DNA of 64,000 nt from Mytilisepta virgata (lineage: Eukaryota > Mollusca > Bivalvia > Mytilida > Mytilidae), in assembly GCA_028015205.1 (NCBI GenBank), contig CM051516.1, forward strand, positions 33,866,230-33,930,229, given 5' to 3'. Within the stretch, counting starts at the first letter, position 1. Each line of letters starts with the position of its first letter. The translations under genes and the position numbers were made by a program. This document shows, piece by piece, positions 1 through 12,976 of this stretch. The notes beneath the pieces were generated by a model that did no database searches, had not been told where the DNA came from, and saw nothing but the letters and a program-made list of their open reading frames with translations.

Positions 1-408
1 AAGAAAGTGAAAAATGTCTCTATATACACTGTATAGTTTGATGTATACTGAGTAGATATACACTCTATAACTATATTGATTTGTTGAACACATACATGTA
101 TTTTTGTAAAACAAGGAAGTTTAAAATTGTTGCAAGAATCTTGAAATAAATAAAAAGATTCATCAAGAGGAAACTGTTCATGACAGTGGTGATATATAAT
201 GGAATTTTAGTCGATAAAACTTGAATAACTGAAACACACTCTTCTGAATTCTTCAAAAGTCCCTTCAATGAACATTCAATTCTGTTGAACTTTCAATTAC
301 CCTAACTACCTTATGACTCAAAACTTTTTTTCTTTCTTCCCTTGGAGTTAATTATACATGTAAATATATATTGAGTAGGTAAGTAGAGTAGATGTTCACC
401 AGTATAGT

Positions 409-672
409 TTGATTGTTTATTTGTTTAGTTGGGGTTTTATGCCATTTTCAGCACATTTGGCTATTCTGTGCAGCCAGTTTTTATTGGTGGAGGAAGCCAG
501 AGTACCAAGAGAGAACCATGACTTTTGGTTGGAAAATTGGCAATCCTTGTCAATTAAGATGGCAGTCAAACACACCCCGCTACAGGTGAGATTCGAACTC
601 ACAACCTGAGTGTTGATAGCCTAGTTTTCATTAGTAGTCATGATGATCTACCTAGACCACTCGCCAGCCCCT
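409..672 (-). mobile_element. tRNA-derived SINE, diverged copy
   Basis: Read on the minus strand, the order is head with GTGG...GGTCTAGGTAG, box-B-like GAGTTCGAATCTCACC, then the body CCAATAAAAACTGG and the AAACAAAC-type tail. Same family as the copies at 7935-8202 and 34519-34697. The head is degraded near 650-672. Confidence 0.75.
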
Positions 673-689
673 CCCGCCCACCTCCCCCC

Positions 690-2070
690 CCCCCAAGTAT
701 ATGTTGTATATAAAGAAGATATGCAGTGCCCAAGTCAGAGGCCCCCCAGTAGAGTTTGATATACAGTAGAATCTTGATTTCTCGAACTCGAAGGGGTCTG
801 TAAAATTAGTTCGAGCCATCAAAGTCTGGAAAATTTTCGGTTACGAACCAGCAATAAATTTAAAATTTAATTTACATCCTTTTATCTATCTGATCGTTAA
901 AACAACATCCACTCATCAAATCTTGATGTTGAAATAATAAGAATAAAGCACCGATACACATCAAATGGATTATCAATGATCTGTAATTGACAATTAATCA
1001 CCTTCTTGTCAATCATGGATCTGACCTCTGGTTTTCACATGTATTAATATTTGTCAAGTACGGTAATCAAAAATGGTGTTCGAATTACTGAGAGTAAATT
1101 ACATTATGTTACTGTTTTACGGACCAGAAAATCAGTTCGAGAATTCTAGAAAATGGTGTTCGAAAAATCGAGAGTTTATTTACATAGACATTGTACAAAA
1201 AATGACCGGACTTTCGTAAAGGGTCGAGAAATCCATATATTAATGAACAATTTTAACTAATTCTTGTCCAATATGTGTACCAGAGTTCAAGCAACCAAGA
1301 TTCTACTGTATATTGAGAAGATAAGCAGTGCCCAAGGTAGAGGTCCCCAAGTAGAGTTTCAAATATATTGAGTAGATAAGCAGTGCCCAAGGCAGAGGTC
1401 CCCCAGTTGAGTTCGATATAAATTGAATAGATAAGCAGTGCTGAAGGCAGAGATCCCCGAGTAGAGTTTTAAGTTTATAGAGAAGATAAGAAAGTGCCCA
1501 AGGCAGAGGTCCACAAGTAGAGTTTGATATATATTAAAGTAGATAAGAAGAAAGTAGAGTTTAATGTTTATTGAGTAGATAAAAAGTGACAAAGGCAGAG
1601 ATCTACCAGTCGAGTTTGACATTTAATGAGTACATAAGCAGTTCCCAAGGCAGAGGTCTCCTAGAAGAGCCTGATGTATACTGATTAGTTCTTATAAGAA
1701 GTGCTCAAGGCAGAGGTCAACCTGTAGAGTTTGATGTATATTCAGTAGCTAAGCAGTCCCAAGGCAGAGGTCTCCCAGTAGAGCCTGATGTATATTGAGT
1801 AGGTAAGCCGTGCCCAAGGCAGAGGTCCCCCAGTAGAGTTTGATGTATAGTGAGTAGGGAAGCAGTGCCCAAGGCAGAGGTCCACCAGTAGAGTTTGATG
1901 TATAGTGAGTAGGGAAGCAATGCCCAAGGCAGAGGTCTCCCAGTAGAGCCTGATGTATATTGAATAGGTAAGCAGTGCCCAAGGCAAAGGTCCACCAGTA
2001 GAGTTTGAAGTATATTGAGTAGACAAGGAGTGCCAAAGGTAGAGGTCCACAAGTAGAGTTTGAAGTAAAT
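690..2070. repeat. Minisatellite, about 60-bp unit, interrupted by a MITE
   Basis: Units of the form GTAGAGTTTGATGTATATTG / AGTAGATAAGCAGTGCCCAA / GGCAGAGGTCCCCCA recur about a dozen times from 1309 to 2070. A further unit lies at 690-763 on the other side of the MITE. Another trace of the unit start is seen near 37-60. The array ends only a few bases before the exon at 2076-2183. Long open frames here are a by-product of the repeat. Confidence 0.85.
764..1308. mobile_element. MITE with pogo/Tigger-like termini, TA target duplication
   Basis: The left end CAGTAGAATCTTGATTTCTC and the right end (reverse complement CAGTAGAATCTTGGTTGCTT) are inverted repeats flanked by TA at 762-763 and 1309-1310. 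At 545 bp with no open frame, it is non-autonomous. It is inserted within a minisatellite unit. Confidence 0.75.
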
Positions 2071-2075
2071 TTTAC

Positions 2076-5000
2076 CTTTTTTATAACAGTCATATCTTCC
2101 ATCATGTAAACATTGCCATAGTCACCAAATGTTGTCAAGGTTTCACCATAAACAGGTTTATCTCTTCTGTATGAATCACTGAGCTAATATAAAAAAAAAC
2201 ATTGTGTCTTGATATAAACACATTCTTGTTAATAACAAAAAAGTCAAAATTGACAAAAGAAAATATTTTTTATAAAGCTTTAATTGAAACATGGCATTAT
2301 TTTCCAATTCAATAATGTGCTAAAAGTAATGTAGTCACATTTGAATTTTATCAACCATTTCAATTCCTGATCCCGTCCTTTACCCAACCAAATCACACAA
2401 ATTGACATTACCTTGAAGAATTTACATGTAGATGAACTAACGTGTTGTGGAAATGTGGTCATTGATAGAACTGGCATATCATAATGTCTCTTCAATGCAC
2501 AGTAGACAAATTCACCTCTTGGTTCATCAGAAAATCTGAAAAAAATTCATGAGTGATACATATTTTACATACCTCCTAACACATACATGTAGTTTATTTT
2601 CAATACTCTGAGATATATCCTACTACAGTTGTATTTCATTAATAGAGATCGTCCACTTTTTGACAAAAATTATTCAATTATGCAAACAATCATTGAAATT
2701 ATCTTTAGATTCTATATTACTTTCTACAACTTAATAAACTTTCTTTTACTCACATCAACGTAGCTTTAACCATGATATCACTGAAGGCCTTCTGACATAT
2801 ATCTTGAATTGTTTACAGATTTAATATTCCTTTTTTTATATTACATGTTGACCTTTACTATCTTTAACCTAAATTCCAACAGTGATATTTTATATTCTGC
2901 ATAAAATACAGGATATAGACCTCCTTTTGTCAAATATTCCAAATACAGTGAAAATCGGTTGTGTTGAACATGTTGAAGTGTAGGGGACTTGAAGAAATTT
3001 CAACTTATCCAGTGCTTCGGGTCATCCATAGTCAATTTAATCTATGATTAATTCACACATATAATGTTGTTACATAAATTTCCTTTTTTTAAATATGATA
3101 AAAAATGAAAAAAAAAACCCAATGAATTTGAAGCAATTGCAATGATATTTGGAAACACTAATATTTACACTTAAAATAAGCGATTTAAAAGTAAGCTATA
3201 AGTTGCATTATATGAAAGGAAAAACATATCTGTTCAATTAAGCTATCAAATTTGACTTACAAATGTTAAAATAATATAACTTTTAGACTTAGGGACTATA
3301 AAAATAGTTCGACACAAGCAACATAATCAACTGAAGCATGTTCGAATAAACAGTGTTAAATTTACTAGGAATTAATGGGCAAAAATTTGGGTCTGGTCAG
3401 CAAGTGCGACACATCCACAGACACTTTGACACAAACATGTTTATTTGTAATTTATTTGATATTGCCCATGGTGGCAAAATTTTCTTGTTATTATTTTGGA
3501 CCTCACAAAATTTTTGACACAGCCAAAACTTTCCCATACTTAGCAATACGAGACATCTGCTTTACATCTTTACATCTTTATCTCTTACATTTAACCTAAA
3601 ATGTACTCATACAATGCAGAGGAGTAGAAGTTGCCATATAAAGTAAAACGGTAGAACGTCATTTGCATCTACCAGCTATAGCATATGTAAACTCACTCTG
3701 ATGACAGGAAGTAACACCATCTTACAGCACATTTAAGTTCATCACATGGTGCCGTGGAATGTCTACCTAGACCAAAACATAAATCACTGACATCTGGTGA
3801 ACTGCCATACGGCCATTGTCCCTCTAATGTCCTATCTAGTCCTATAAAACCTTCTCTCACCTGTGTACAACATATTAACTCATCTTATACATGTTTTAAC
3901 AATATGTCTTCAATAAAAAATAACAAAATAAGAATCAAAATAGTCAATCTTTTGTAACTTTAGAAAATAGTTGGAAGTTCTAATACTTCAAATGACGGAA
4001 ATTTAATTTAAAATATTAAAAATAACATACCCATATGATTTCAAGGATCCCAAGATCTAATTATATTATAAATAATAAACATTTATAGCCAATAACTTTG
4101 GCAAAGAACAAAATGCAAAAATCACAATAAAAAAACCCATAATTTTTGGAATTTAAATAAATAAAACCTGGTTTTTTTGGAAGCTGCAGATAACCTGCAG
4201 CTTAATTATTTGGCATCATCTTTAAGCCAAAGGAATTTTCTTATTTTAGTTTGGAATTCTTGTGAAATAACAGTTTTACTTTTCTGCAGAAAAGAATATT
4301 ACGTTTCTGCAAAAAATACATACTACTTTTCTGCAATTTGCCTGGTCACTAAAGGTAAGAAAAAAAAACAATAAAATAATATGGGTGCATTACTTGTGTC
4401 ATTGAGTATAGTTTATATTTTTACTCACCTATCTTTGAACAGAACTTTGCTCACTCAGAGAGAATATGTTCTGCTTCATTATTTACAGCACAAAGTTTTT
4501 GAAAGTATACCAAATGGATTCTTTAAAATGCTTTAATTGTAAAATTGAATTAAAAACTGACCATACTTAAGCTTACCTACAGGTCCAGCTCCATGAAATC
4601 ATGCACGGCATCAGTTACTGTATATTCGGAAATTATTGCGAAAAATGCAACAGGGTTGTAATCGCAATAATTTAAACTTGCATTTTGGAATTTTTTATAT
4701 GAATGAAGCGAGATTTTCTCAATATCGCAAAAATTAAAATTGCATTTTGGTCTAAAATTAATAATAATAATAAATGCACGCGATAATTTCTAAATTTACA
4801 GTGCTACTGATTCGAATGGACTTACAATAGTAACGAATAAAAACGTTCGTAACCATGATGCAAATGAACACAAGACAGAGACACAACAGCTTCGTTCCTG
4901 TGTTTGTAAAAACTCAGGGATATTTCTCAGCATCCGTCAATGATAGAGAATGTCTTTGTAATGAAATGGTGAACATTTTTGTAAACTGGGAATGAAAAAC

Positions 5001-7494
5001 TTAATATTGTGCATAAAGTCCTACTTCCACCTCCCCGTTTGTGAGCAGGGGGCAACAGGTTAACCTGGCAAACAGAAGAGGCAAATAAATTGCAGAAGCG
5101 TAAACAATATATAAAGAAACATCACTGAAAAAAATGTGGAAAAGAAGACCATAATTTTGCAGAAAAGGAATGTTTTTTCTACAGAAACATGAAATTTCTA
5201 ATATCTTTTATTTGATATAAATCCGTAATGTGACATCAGAATTTTGTTATGTTTAAATTAAGGTAAAAATCTTACTTACCTTTGAACAAAACTTTACCAC
5301 ACAAAAACCATCACGACATCTTGCAGATTTTTCTATTGTTTCTGATGTTATTTTCTGAGGTAACACTGAAAAAGATTACAATATTTGACTTCTTCATAAA
5401 AACTGAAGAATATCTTGTCTGATCTTATGTGATTCTAAAACTGATTAATTACTAATATAAATTTTTACTGAATAACATGAACAAGTGTTTCTAAAAATGA
5501 TCTCCTTCAGACCATTGCTACAAAGTTTGAATTAAATAACCCATTTAGATCCATGAAATTTAATTCAAATATTTTAAGTTTACAGACTCTAATGCAAATA
5601 ATCTCAAAATTGCAAAAACACCTATGTAAAAAAAAGAAAGCCCCATATCTAGAGAAAAATCTCAGAAACTTTCCTCAGCCATGCATGCATTTGCTAACCA
5701 TCTTACTTGTTTTATTTGGCCTTATTTTATAGGAGATTGTTCTTAAAAAATTTTCCACTTTTAAATAATACTCAACATGTTTATTTTCATAAAATTTCAT
5801 TTCAAAATAATGAAAATCTTTTAAATTGATAGAGCTAAATAAAGTTTATAATGTTCATATACTTAGGTCATTATTGAAATGAAATCATAAAATATTTTTC
5901 TTTTATAAAATTATAAATTCATGGTTAAAATGAACAATGAGTAGCAAGTACATGTAGTTAAAGATGACAATCTACAAATTAATTTCAAGTGGCTATACTT
6001 ACAATTAGAATAATCTCTTGGACTTGGAGTAATTGGACTTTCGATTAGTTCTAACTTCTTAGATTCACTAATATTTTCCTGTGATAGTATTTCTCTAGTT
6101 ATATTTTCCTTACAGCCCTGGATGTCAAACTGATCTACTGGTAAGTCAGACTCCATAGCTCTACTGCTTGTTATACTGCTAGGGAAACCAGTATCATTAG
6201 ACATTAAACATGGTGACGGTGGAAGACATGTTGCAAAAGCTGGCGGTGATACTATATCTAATTCATCACGGTTCCTACAATATTTTTTCTGAACATGTTT
6301 TAGTGAATCATATGTTTCTGATGATGATGTACCTGTTGAAGAGTTACTTCCCTTGTCGGTGGTTTTTCCAATAAGAAGATCAAAGTTAGGAATCTGTATA
6401 GATGCATTACTATCATCACTAAAATGAATTTGTACAGATGAAGAGCTGCCTGAATGACTGTCTTTACTATCGGGGGGATTGTCAGCTGAAATGGATGACT
6501 GGCTTACATTTAAAGCACTGAGCAAAGGAATAAGGTCACAACATGGTTCCCCTTTATTTCCACAGCAACCACTTTTTACTGTTATCATATCGGATTCATT
6601 ACTACAAGGGCTCCATTGATTCTTAACATCATGACCATCAACCTGATCTACACCTTCATATTCTGATTCATCACCATGGTTAAAACTTGTATCTTGATTG
6701 AAACTGTCAGATGTTCCACTAAATACTGAGCCCTGACTTAGCTGGGACTGAACTGAGCTTTCTTTATCACTTCCAGTAAAATATCCACTTGAACGGTAAT
6801 TTTCTCTTCTCCTTTCAGCATTTTCTTGACTTTTGTTTTCATTATCTTCCTCACTGATTTCATGAGAAATGTTTGCTTCTTGAAAACTGACAGATGCTTT
6901 TTTATTTTTCTTACCCAAGCTTGTCCGCCTGAGACTAGAAATATTTTCTACTGTACTAGTAAGGGACTGCATAGGTTCAGTGGAACTACTAGACTTATTT
7001 TCCGAGGAACTGACTACATCAGGTGAATTATCCGACAAATTTTTTCTCCGTTTTACACTATCATTTCCATCTTCATTATCTTTAGGAACAATGTCTGGTA
7101 AACTTAAAGATCTGCGTATAACATTATCATCTAAATTACCAGGCCCTCTTGATTCTTTAAAACTATCTCTTTTGGCTTGTGCATTGGAATTTGAACTGCT
7201 GTCTGAAGAACCAGACACTTGCCCTGAACATTCTGACTGTCTCATAAAAACATCAGTACCAGGAGTAAACGGATCTGCCGGGCCAGGGTGCAAGGGAGGC
7301 TCAAAAACTTCATCAGTACCAGGAGTAATCAGATTTGCCAGGCCAGGGTTTGATGAAGATGGAAAAACTTCGTCAGCTTCAGATTTCTGTTTGTGATAAT
7401 CATCCTCATCTCCACTTCCAAACAAATCCTCTTCATTCACTGATGGCTGAGACAATAAAATTGGGCGACTTCTATTATTTCTCAGACCACTCAT
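2076..7494 (-). CDS. Unidentified Ser-rich protein gene, 5' part (partial, continues left)
   Basis: Read on the minus strand, coding segments are 7494-6003, 5365-5280, 3860-3697, 2535-2412 and 2183-2076. Every junction keeps frame and has GT/AG ends, giving about 658 residues before the gene leaves the last exon without a stop. The proposed start is the ATG at 7494-7492 (MSGLRNNRSR); an upstream coding exon cannot be excluded because the frame stays open for some codons above it. The first exon encodes about 497 residues of low-complexity, Ser/Asp/Glu-rich, probably disordered protein, with acidic stretches (FGSGDEDD) and a doubled PGTDEVF-type motif near 7250-7380. The later exons are different: compact, with conserved-looking Cys, Trp and aromatic residues (for example CDELKCAVRWCYFL), suggesting a folded domain. 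I do not recognise the family and assign no function. Gene structure is fairly secure; identity is open. Confidence 0.7.
2536..3696. other. Intron of left gene, nothing recognised
   Basis: AT-rich sequence between coding exons 3860-3697 and 2535-2412. No repeat family or gene identified. Confidence 0.6.
4618..4803. mobile_element. Short MITE with about 22-bp inverted termini
   Basis: Left CTGTATATTCGGAAATTATT and right (reverse complement) CTGTAAATTTAGAAATTATC pair with few mismatches. The interior is AT-rich and contains repeated CGCAAAAAT/AATTGCATTTTGG. It lies in an intron of the left gene. Confidence 0.65.
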
Positions 7495-7934
7495 TTCTTT
7501 GGCTACCAAAATTCCTTCATAGCAGGAAAATTTACAAGATAAACATGTATCTAAATTTCTTCATATCTCAAGTCACCTTAAAATATAGAATTTATAATGC
7601 ATACATTAGGGATCCCAAATTCAAATTCTCTATTCTTAATTAAAAGGCCCATTTTAATATATAAATCATGAACATCAAGCATACACAATCCAAACATAAT
7701 ACATGCCATACAAACAACATTCACACTGATGTTTAGTGATTTATTTGTATTTAAATACAAGAAAAAACAATACAAAATTGGTATACAATGGAGGAGAGAG
7801 TCTGTAGAAAGAGGGATAACTCTAATGTCTATTTGCCCATACGTCTTGAATTTATAATGTCACAGAAAACTTGAATAAGTTTGCTGAAAACACACTGTCC
7901 TCCAGCACTGATGCTACAGTGTAACATCCTACAG

Positions 7935-8202
7935 TTTGTTTGTTTGTTTAGTTGGGGTTTAATGCCATTTTCAGCACATTTGGCTATTTCGCGATGGCCA
8001 GTTTTTATTGGTGGAGGAAGCCGGAGTACCCAGAGAAAACCACCGACCTTCGGTAGGAAAATTGGCAATCCTTGTCAATTAAGCTGGGAGACAAACACAC
8101 CCCGCCACAGGTGAGATTTGAACTCGCAACCGCAGTGTTGACAGGTTATGATCTTTAGTAGTTACGACGAACTACCTAGACCACTCGGCCACCAAGGCCC
8201 CC
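7935..8202 (-). mobile_element. Full-length tRNA-derived SINE with 12-bp target duplication
   Basis: The head reads GGGGGCCTTGGTGGCCGAGT with a tRNA-Leu/Ser-like A box, and the B box is GCGAGTTCAAATCTC. The body contains CGGCTTCCTCCACCAATAAA and the tail is rich in AAAC. Direct repeats AACATCCTACAG flank it at 7923-7934 and 8203-8214. Confidence 0.88.
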
Positions 8203-8279
8203 AACATCCTACAGGGTAACAGGTATAAATTGTTACTTTTGTAAAGAGGTTTTAATTATTAATATGTTTTCCTATAGGG

Positions 8280-8945
8280 TCCAAAGCTAACTACATGTAC
8301 ATGCAAGTGGGACCCTCAGGCAGCCATCTTGGATTGCTGATTAGCACCAAAGTAATAATACTTACAATGATCATTCATGACAAGTTTCAAATGCATGGGT
8401 CAAGGAATTTCAGTGAAGAAAATCTTTGAAATTTAAACGTTTCGTAAAGGCCCTTTTGGGGCATGGAAGCCATGTTTGCAGGTAGAATGGTATATGTACA
8501 TGCAACTAAGTAATCAAATCTACCAAGTTTGATATTAATCCAACTGTATGTTCTTCAGAAGGAGAATTATAAATACATTTTTTCCATACTGGGGTCCAAT
8601 GTAAAGCCATTTATAATTTTATATCGGCACCAAAGTAACAGCACTTGTTAAGGACCTATATAGAAACATATTTGTAAAGTTCAGGTTAAATCAGGTAAGT
8701 CCTTTTCAACGTTCATTCAGTCAGAAATTGAATATGCTCTGTAGGCCATGTTTCTTGACAAATCGGCACCACTTGGGAAGGACTTTATATGAAACATCTT
8801 TTCCAAGTTTGGTTAAATACTGTTCAGTAGTTCCCAAGAATAAAATGTAAAAAAGTTAACAGATGTCAATAGCTCACATTGGCAGGCCTTTAACCCCATG
8901 AGCTAACTAGAGGCTTCCAGGAACCTGTATTGCTCACCTGGATTC
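8280..8945. repeat. Dispersed repeat-like block of unknown class
   Basis: Contains diverged internal repetition (TTTCCAAGTTTGGTTAAATA, TACCAAGTTTGATATTAATC, TGTAAAGTTCAGGTTAAATC). It ends with GAACCTGTATTGCTCACCTG, the inverse of the start of the elements at 16191 and 39259, so it is probably a relative in minus orientation. Confidence 0.5.
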
Positions 8946-10248
8946 AATTTGCTAATCAACAGCCATTAAAAGCACCTAACAAAAATAGCAGTCCAGATTA
9001 TTGTACATAATTCTGAGACTGAGAGAGGACCATCTAATAACCAGGCTGCCAAGTCTTTTTGGAAATAGTTTCGTTTCATTCACAATTCCATAGTAAGAAT
9101 AAGCTATCTTAAAACAGTTTCCAACTGTCGGTCAAACAATTTAAATCATCATAAATAATTGCCATAAAACAACCAGGGGTTCGCTTTATTTTTATTTTTT
9201 CACTTGTGGAAAAAAAGAGTTGACTCGCTATGTAAAAACAGACTCCGTCAGGTTAGGGGAAAAAGACAATCATTTTTCCATGGCCTAAGGACCATTGCGG
9301 CCAACTCTGGTTCAAACTGGTCAAATGGTTCTAGACAAGAAGATTTTTAAATGAATTTTCCAATTGGGTCCTACATGTATGTTAAACTAATTTCGGCTCT
9401 TGTGGCCATCTTGGTTGACAATCTGGGTCATTGGACATAATATAATTCTGAAATAGGACAATCTATTCAGGACCACTGTTGCCAAACAGTTCGCAAATTA
9501 TTAAACAGAAGCTTGATTCAGAGTTGACAAAATCGTAAACATAACAGATTTTAAGGATTATGTACCCTTTTGTTGTTTCAATGCTAAACATTTGGAAATT
9601 TTATAGAAAATCCTCAGCCTCTCCCCTTGTACTCTTATATTTAAAAATTCTTTACTTGATAGGGAATTACTGAATGCAGTGCTAACAATGTTTCCCTAAA
9701 ACAAGTTTTTAAATAAAGATAATAGTTAAAACAAGTACAAATATAGACCTATTCAAGTACACCTTCTAGGATGCCCTTGACTTTGATAACTCACCTTGAG
9801 GTTTTTAGGATTGTAAAGGTTGTTTAGGCTTTTTTGTAAACAATAAACACTAGCACATCATGGACAAAGAAGTGAGTAATCTATGTTTGAACTGTCACTT
9901 ATAACGAAAATTTCTGTAATAAAGTCTGTGGATTTTCTGTAAAATTCTTGGCTTGATTAGCCACAAAATCCACATTTTCTATTAAATGCAACGAAACAAT
10001 TAATATTATTGCTGTGAACGACGTTTCCCTTTGTTATATGTACAAAATGGCACCCTGTTTTATTCGGTATTTTTTTCCTGTTTTGATATTATTGTACTTT
10101 AAAAATTTATTAATACACAGGTATACAGAGGGCTCATACACCTTAATCCGTAAGCATTAATATGTAACGGGCTTCCCTCGATAAATATAGAAGTTATAGA
10201 ACCATAACAGGTTTATAACCACCCTCCATTAGCTGCGCTAGTGGAGTA

Positions 10249-10321
10249 CTCCTTTAGCTCAGTTGGTAGAGCGGTGGACTACTGAACCAAAGGTTCCGGG
10301 TTCGATCCCTGGTTGGTGCGG
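10249..10321 (+). pseudogene. tRNA-like sequence with intact Pol III A and B boxes
   Basis: TAGCTCAGTTGGTAGAGC gives a perfect D arm and A box; CCGGGTTCGATCCCTGG gives a T arm and B box. The anticodon stem has mismatches at its ends and the seven-base acceptor arms do not pair, so a working tRNA is unlikely. It may be a decayed tRNA gene or the head of a SINE whose body I cannot define. Confidence 0.6.
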
Positions 10322-11049
10322 TAAGTAATTTTGGGAGACAAATCATGCTCTACTGTTACAAATACAACAAAACACAACATTCCCCAATATTGTTATTTGT
10401 GCTCTTATTATATCATTTCTGCACAAATTTCACCTTGGTTGAAAAAAATAGGTCTGTGAATTAAATAGTTTCCCATTGACCCCTATGTAAAATTCATTGA
10501 AATCAAGGAGAAAACTTAAATTTTATAGTTTACGAGTTTACAAGTTAGTAAACGTTTACAAATTCGTATGTTTCCCGAACTGATATACTGACCGATTTCG
10601 CAACCATGGACTTGAATTTCAAGATGAAAGTCAGTTAAGACAGGCCACACATGTGGGAAGGTAACTTTGTGGTGCTTTGATATGTGCAGAGATTTGTCTT
10701 ATGGATTACACTTAATACTCACCTTTCTGCTGTCAAACACCGGCCGACCTGCTTTCAAGATTTCACGGAATCATGTCAACAATCAATTCCTGGAAATCCC
10801 CAAGCTTGAAAACGGTGCAGCGGTTTAAATGTCAACCAGTCTTTATTCCTTGTTTTAGGAGCACCACTTAGCCGTCTTACAGTATGTGATGTTTGATAGG
10901 TTTTTCAGGTTGTTAGGATGGATTTGCTTATTTCAAAGTACTTTGTCAACGAAAATAAACAACAGTCATCAATGAGGATCTCTACGTCCAGCAAAATAAA
11001 AATTGATGAATCATGATGGAAAATTATCCACTTATCTAAAATTTAAGCA

Positions 11050-11580
11050 AAATTTGGCTTTGAAAATTACCTCTCTTTAGTAAATAATTTCGATACTAGA
11101 AGATCCCTTTGTAGATTAAGAATATCTGCTCACAGATTAAAAGTTGAAGTTGGTCATTTCCCAAATATATGAAGAAATGAGAGAATTTGTAATAATTGCT
11201 CTTCTGAATCTATAGAAGATGAGACATGTTTTCCTTATTTCATGTGATAAATATAAGGATGATAGAAATATACTTTTTGATTTTGTTGGCAATACTGTTC
11301 CAAATTTTTCAACACTTGACAATGTACAACAACTAATATTTTTATTAAGCAATAAAGATAGTCAGGTCTTGAATGCCACTGGTAAATTTATTGAAGACAA
11401 TCTGGGTGAACTTGTATTATTCTTATCTTTTATTTAAAAAAATCATATTACTGCTATATGATATATTGATGTTTATGTTGTATGACTTTGTAATTGTAAC
11501 TATCTATCATTCTCCTTTCCTCTATATATGTTACCCTCATGCTGCCCCTGTGGGCCCTTGATTGGAATAAAATATGTTGA
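11050..11580 (+). pseudogene. 3' end of a degenerate non-LTR retrotransposon
   Basis: Starting near 11090 one frame reads RRSLCRLRISAHRLKVE, then after one stop NERICNNCSSESIEDE; a one-base frameshift then leads to LISCDKYKDDRNILFDF and the end at 11437. The HxL...C..C order and the ISCDKYKD motif are typical of the C-terminus of LINE polyproteins in invertebrates. The element ends with GGAATAAAATATGTTGACTG. It is broken by at least one stop and one frameshift. Confidence 0.6.
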
Positions 11581-11973
11581 CTGTAGTTTTAGTAGTACAT
11601 AACGGAAATATAACAATGCCAATATCAAATCCTGTAACAAATTTGGATCTGAGCAGAGCCACAAAAAATAGACCTATTGAACACATTGTAGCATTGGTTA
11701 TTCACATACAGAGGTATTATGCCTGTTTGATTTTTTGTTTTGTTTTTCGTAAAGTTTAACTACCCTGCATGAATTACTATCGGCTGCTCCATTGCACCGC
11801 GACCTGTTTGCATCACCTCAAAGATTAAAATTTGTAAAAGGAGCTACATTATTGTAACTAATATGAAACAATATAGAAATAACACATTATGGGACTCTGG
11901 GTTGTCGCATACACATTTACCCAACATCTGTTCTTTCATTTCTGTTATAAGGCAGCAACCGTTTGATTTTTAA

Positions 11974-11999
11974 GGGTGGGGGGGGGGGGGGGGGGGGGG
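11974..11999 (+). repeat. Poly(G) tract
   Basis: A run of more than 20 G, just before the shorter dispersed-repeat copy; a C-run lies at about 12550-12559. Lengths in such runs are assembly-sensitive. Confidence 0.8.
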
Positions 12000-12889
12000 T
12001 TAGGATAAAATTTGATTAAAAAAGCAGGATCAGGATTTTGGCAAAATGAAAAGACAGGATCACTTTAGGTGTAAAAAAAAGATGCAGGTCCTGTGTCAAT
12101 CAGGAATTTTTTGGGTTTAAGGATTATGTACCCTTTTGTTGTTGCAATGCTAAATGTATGGAAATCTTAGCCTCTCCCCTTGTACTCTTATATTTGACAA
12201 TTCTGTACTTAACACTAGCACATCATGGACAAAGAAGTGAGTAATCTATGTTTGAAAATGTCTGTAATAAAGTATGTGGATTTTCTGTAAAATTCTTGGC
12301 TTGATTAGCCACAAAATCCACATTTTCTATTAAATGCAACGAAACAATTAATATTAATGCTGTGAACGACGTTTCCCTTTGTTATATATACAAACTGGCA
12401 CCCTCTTTTATTCAGTTATTTTTTTTCTTTCGATATTATTGCACTTTAAAAATTTATTAATACACAGGTCATAAACATTAAAAAAGCGGCCAATAAAAAA
12501 CCAGGACCAAAATTTAGATGAAAAACATAGGCCGGATCAAATGTAGGCCCCCCCCCCCATAAAAATCAAATGGTTGCTCCCTTATTTAAAATAGACAAAA
12601 ATTTCAGTCACTGAGCCATGTCTTATTAACCTCAAGGGAAATTAAATATGTCACTATAGTTTTATGCAGCTGCATACAAAACATCACTGACTGATCAAAA
12701 GATGCTATTTTTTATTTGCAGAAGTGCAAAAGTTGGGAGGGAAGGAATATTTGCTGAACCTGCTTATCCACACCATATTCCCTGTGCCCGTGTCGGTATT
12801 TGCAGGTTCATTTCTGTGTTTATGTGTTCTGGAGTTTTGTTTTTATTTCTGACATTTTGAGGTTTCATTTTAATTTCCTCTTTTTTCCT

Positions 12890-12976
12890 ATAGGGCCATT
12901 AGCATCTTGTTTTGCAGATTTCCCCTCTATGTTACATAGGGCCATTAGCATATTGTTTTGTAGATTTCCCCTCTAT
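12890..12976. repeat. Short tandem duplication, about 53-bp unit
   Basis: GGCCATTAGCATCTTGTTTT-GCAGATTTCCCCTCTATG is followed by a second copy with GTAGATTTCCCCTCTATG. Non-coding, between the left gene and TTK. Confidence 0.6.

Larger units (their letters stand above)
9550..12480 (+). repeat. Pair of direct dispersed-repeat copies
   Basis: About 580 bp at 9550-10130 and a shorter version at 12118-12470 share long runs, for example GGATTATGTACCCTTTTGTT, ATTCTTGGCTTGATTAGCCA and CTTTAAAAATTTATTAATAC. Both end at AATACACAGGT. The second lacks internal segments. The tRNA-like sequence and LINE remnant lie between them. No coding potential was seen in either. Confidence 0.75.

Noticed and set aside
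409..609. 66-aa frame and its antisense partner
   Set aside because: Both lie within a SINE; similar peptides appear at the other SINE copies (7881-8114, 34456-34660).
1717..2138. Overlapping repetitive open frames (Leu/Gly/His-rich)
   Set aside because: They arise from the 60-bp minisatellite, whose length is a multiple of three, so several frames stay open. No start context or conservation.
6826..7643. Plus-strand open frames opposite the left gene
   Set aside because: Antisense shadows of the Ser-rich exon, which has consistent splicing on the minus strand.
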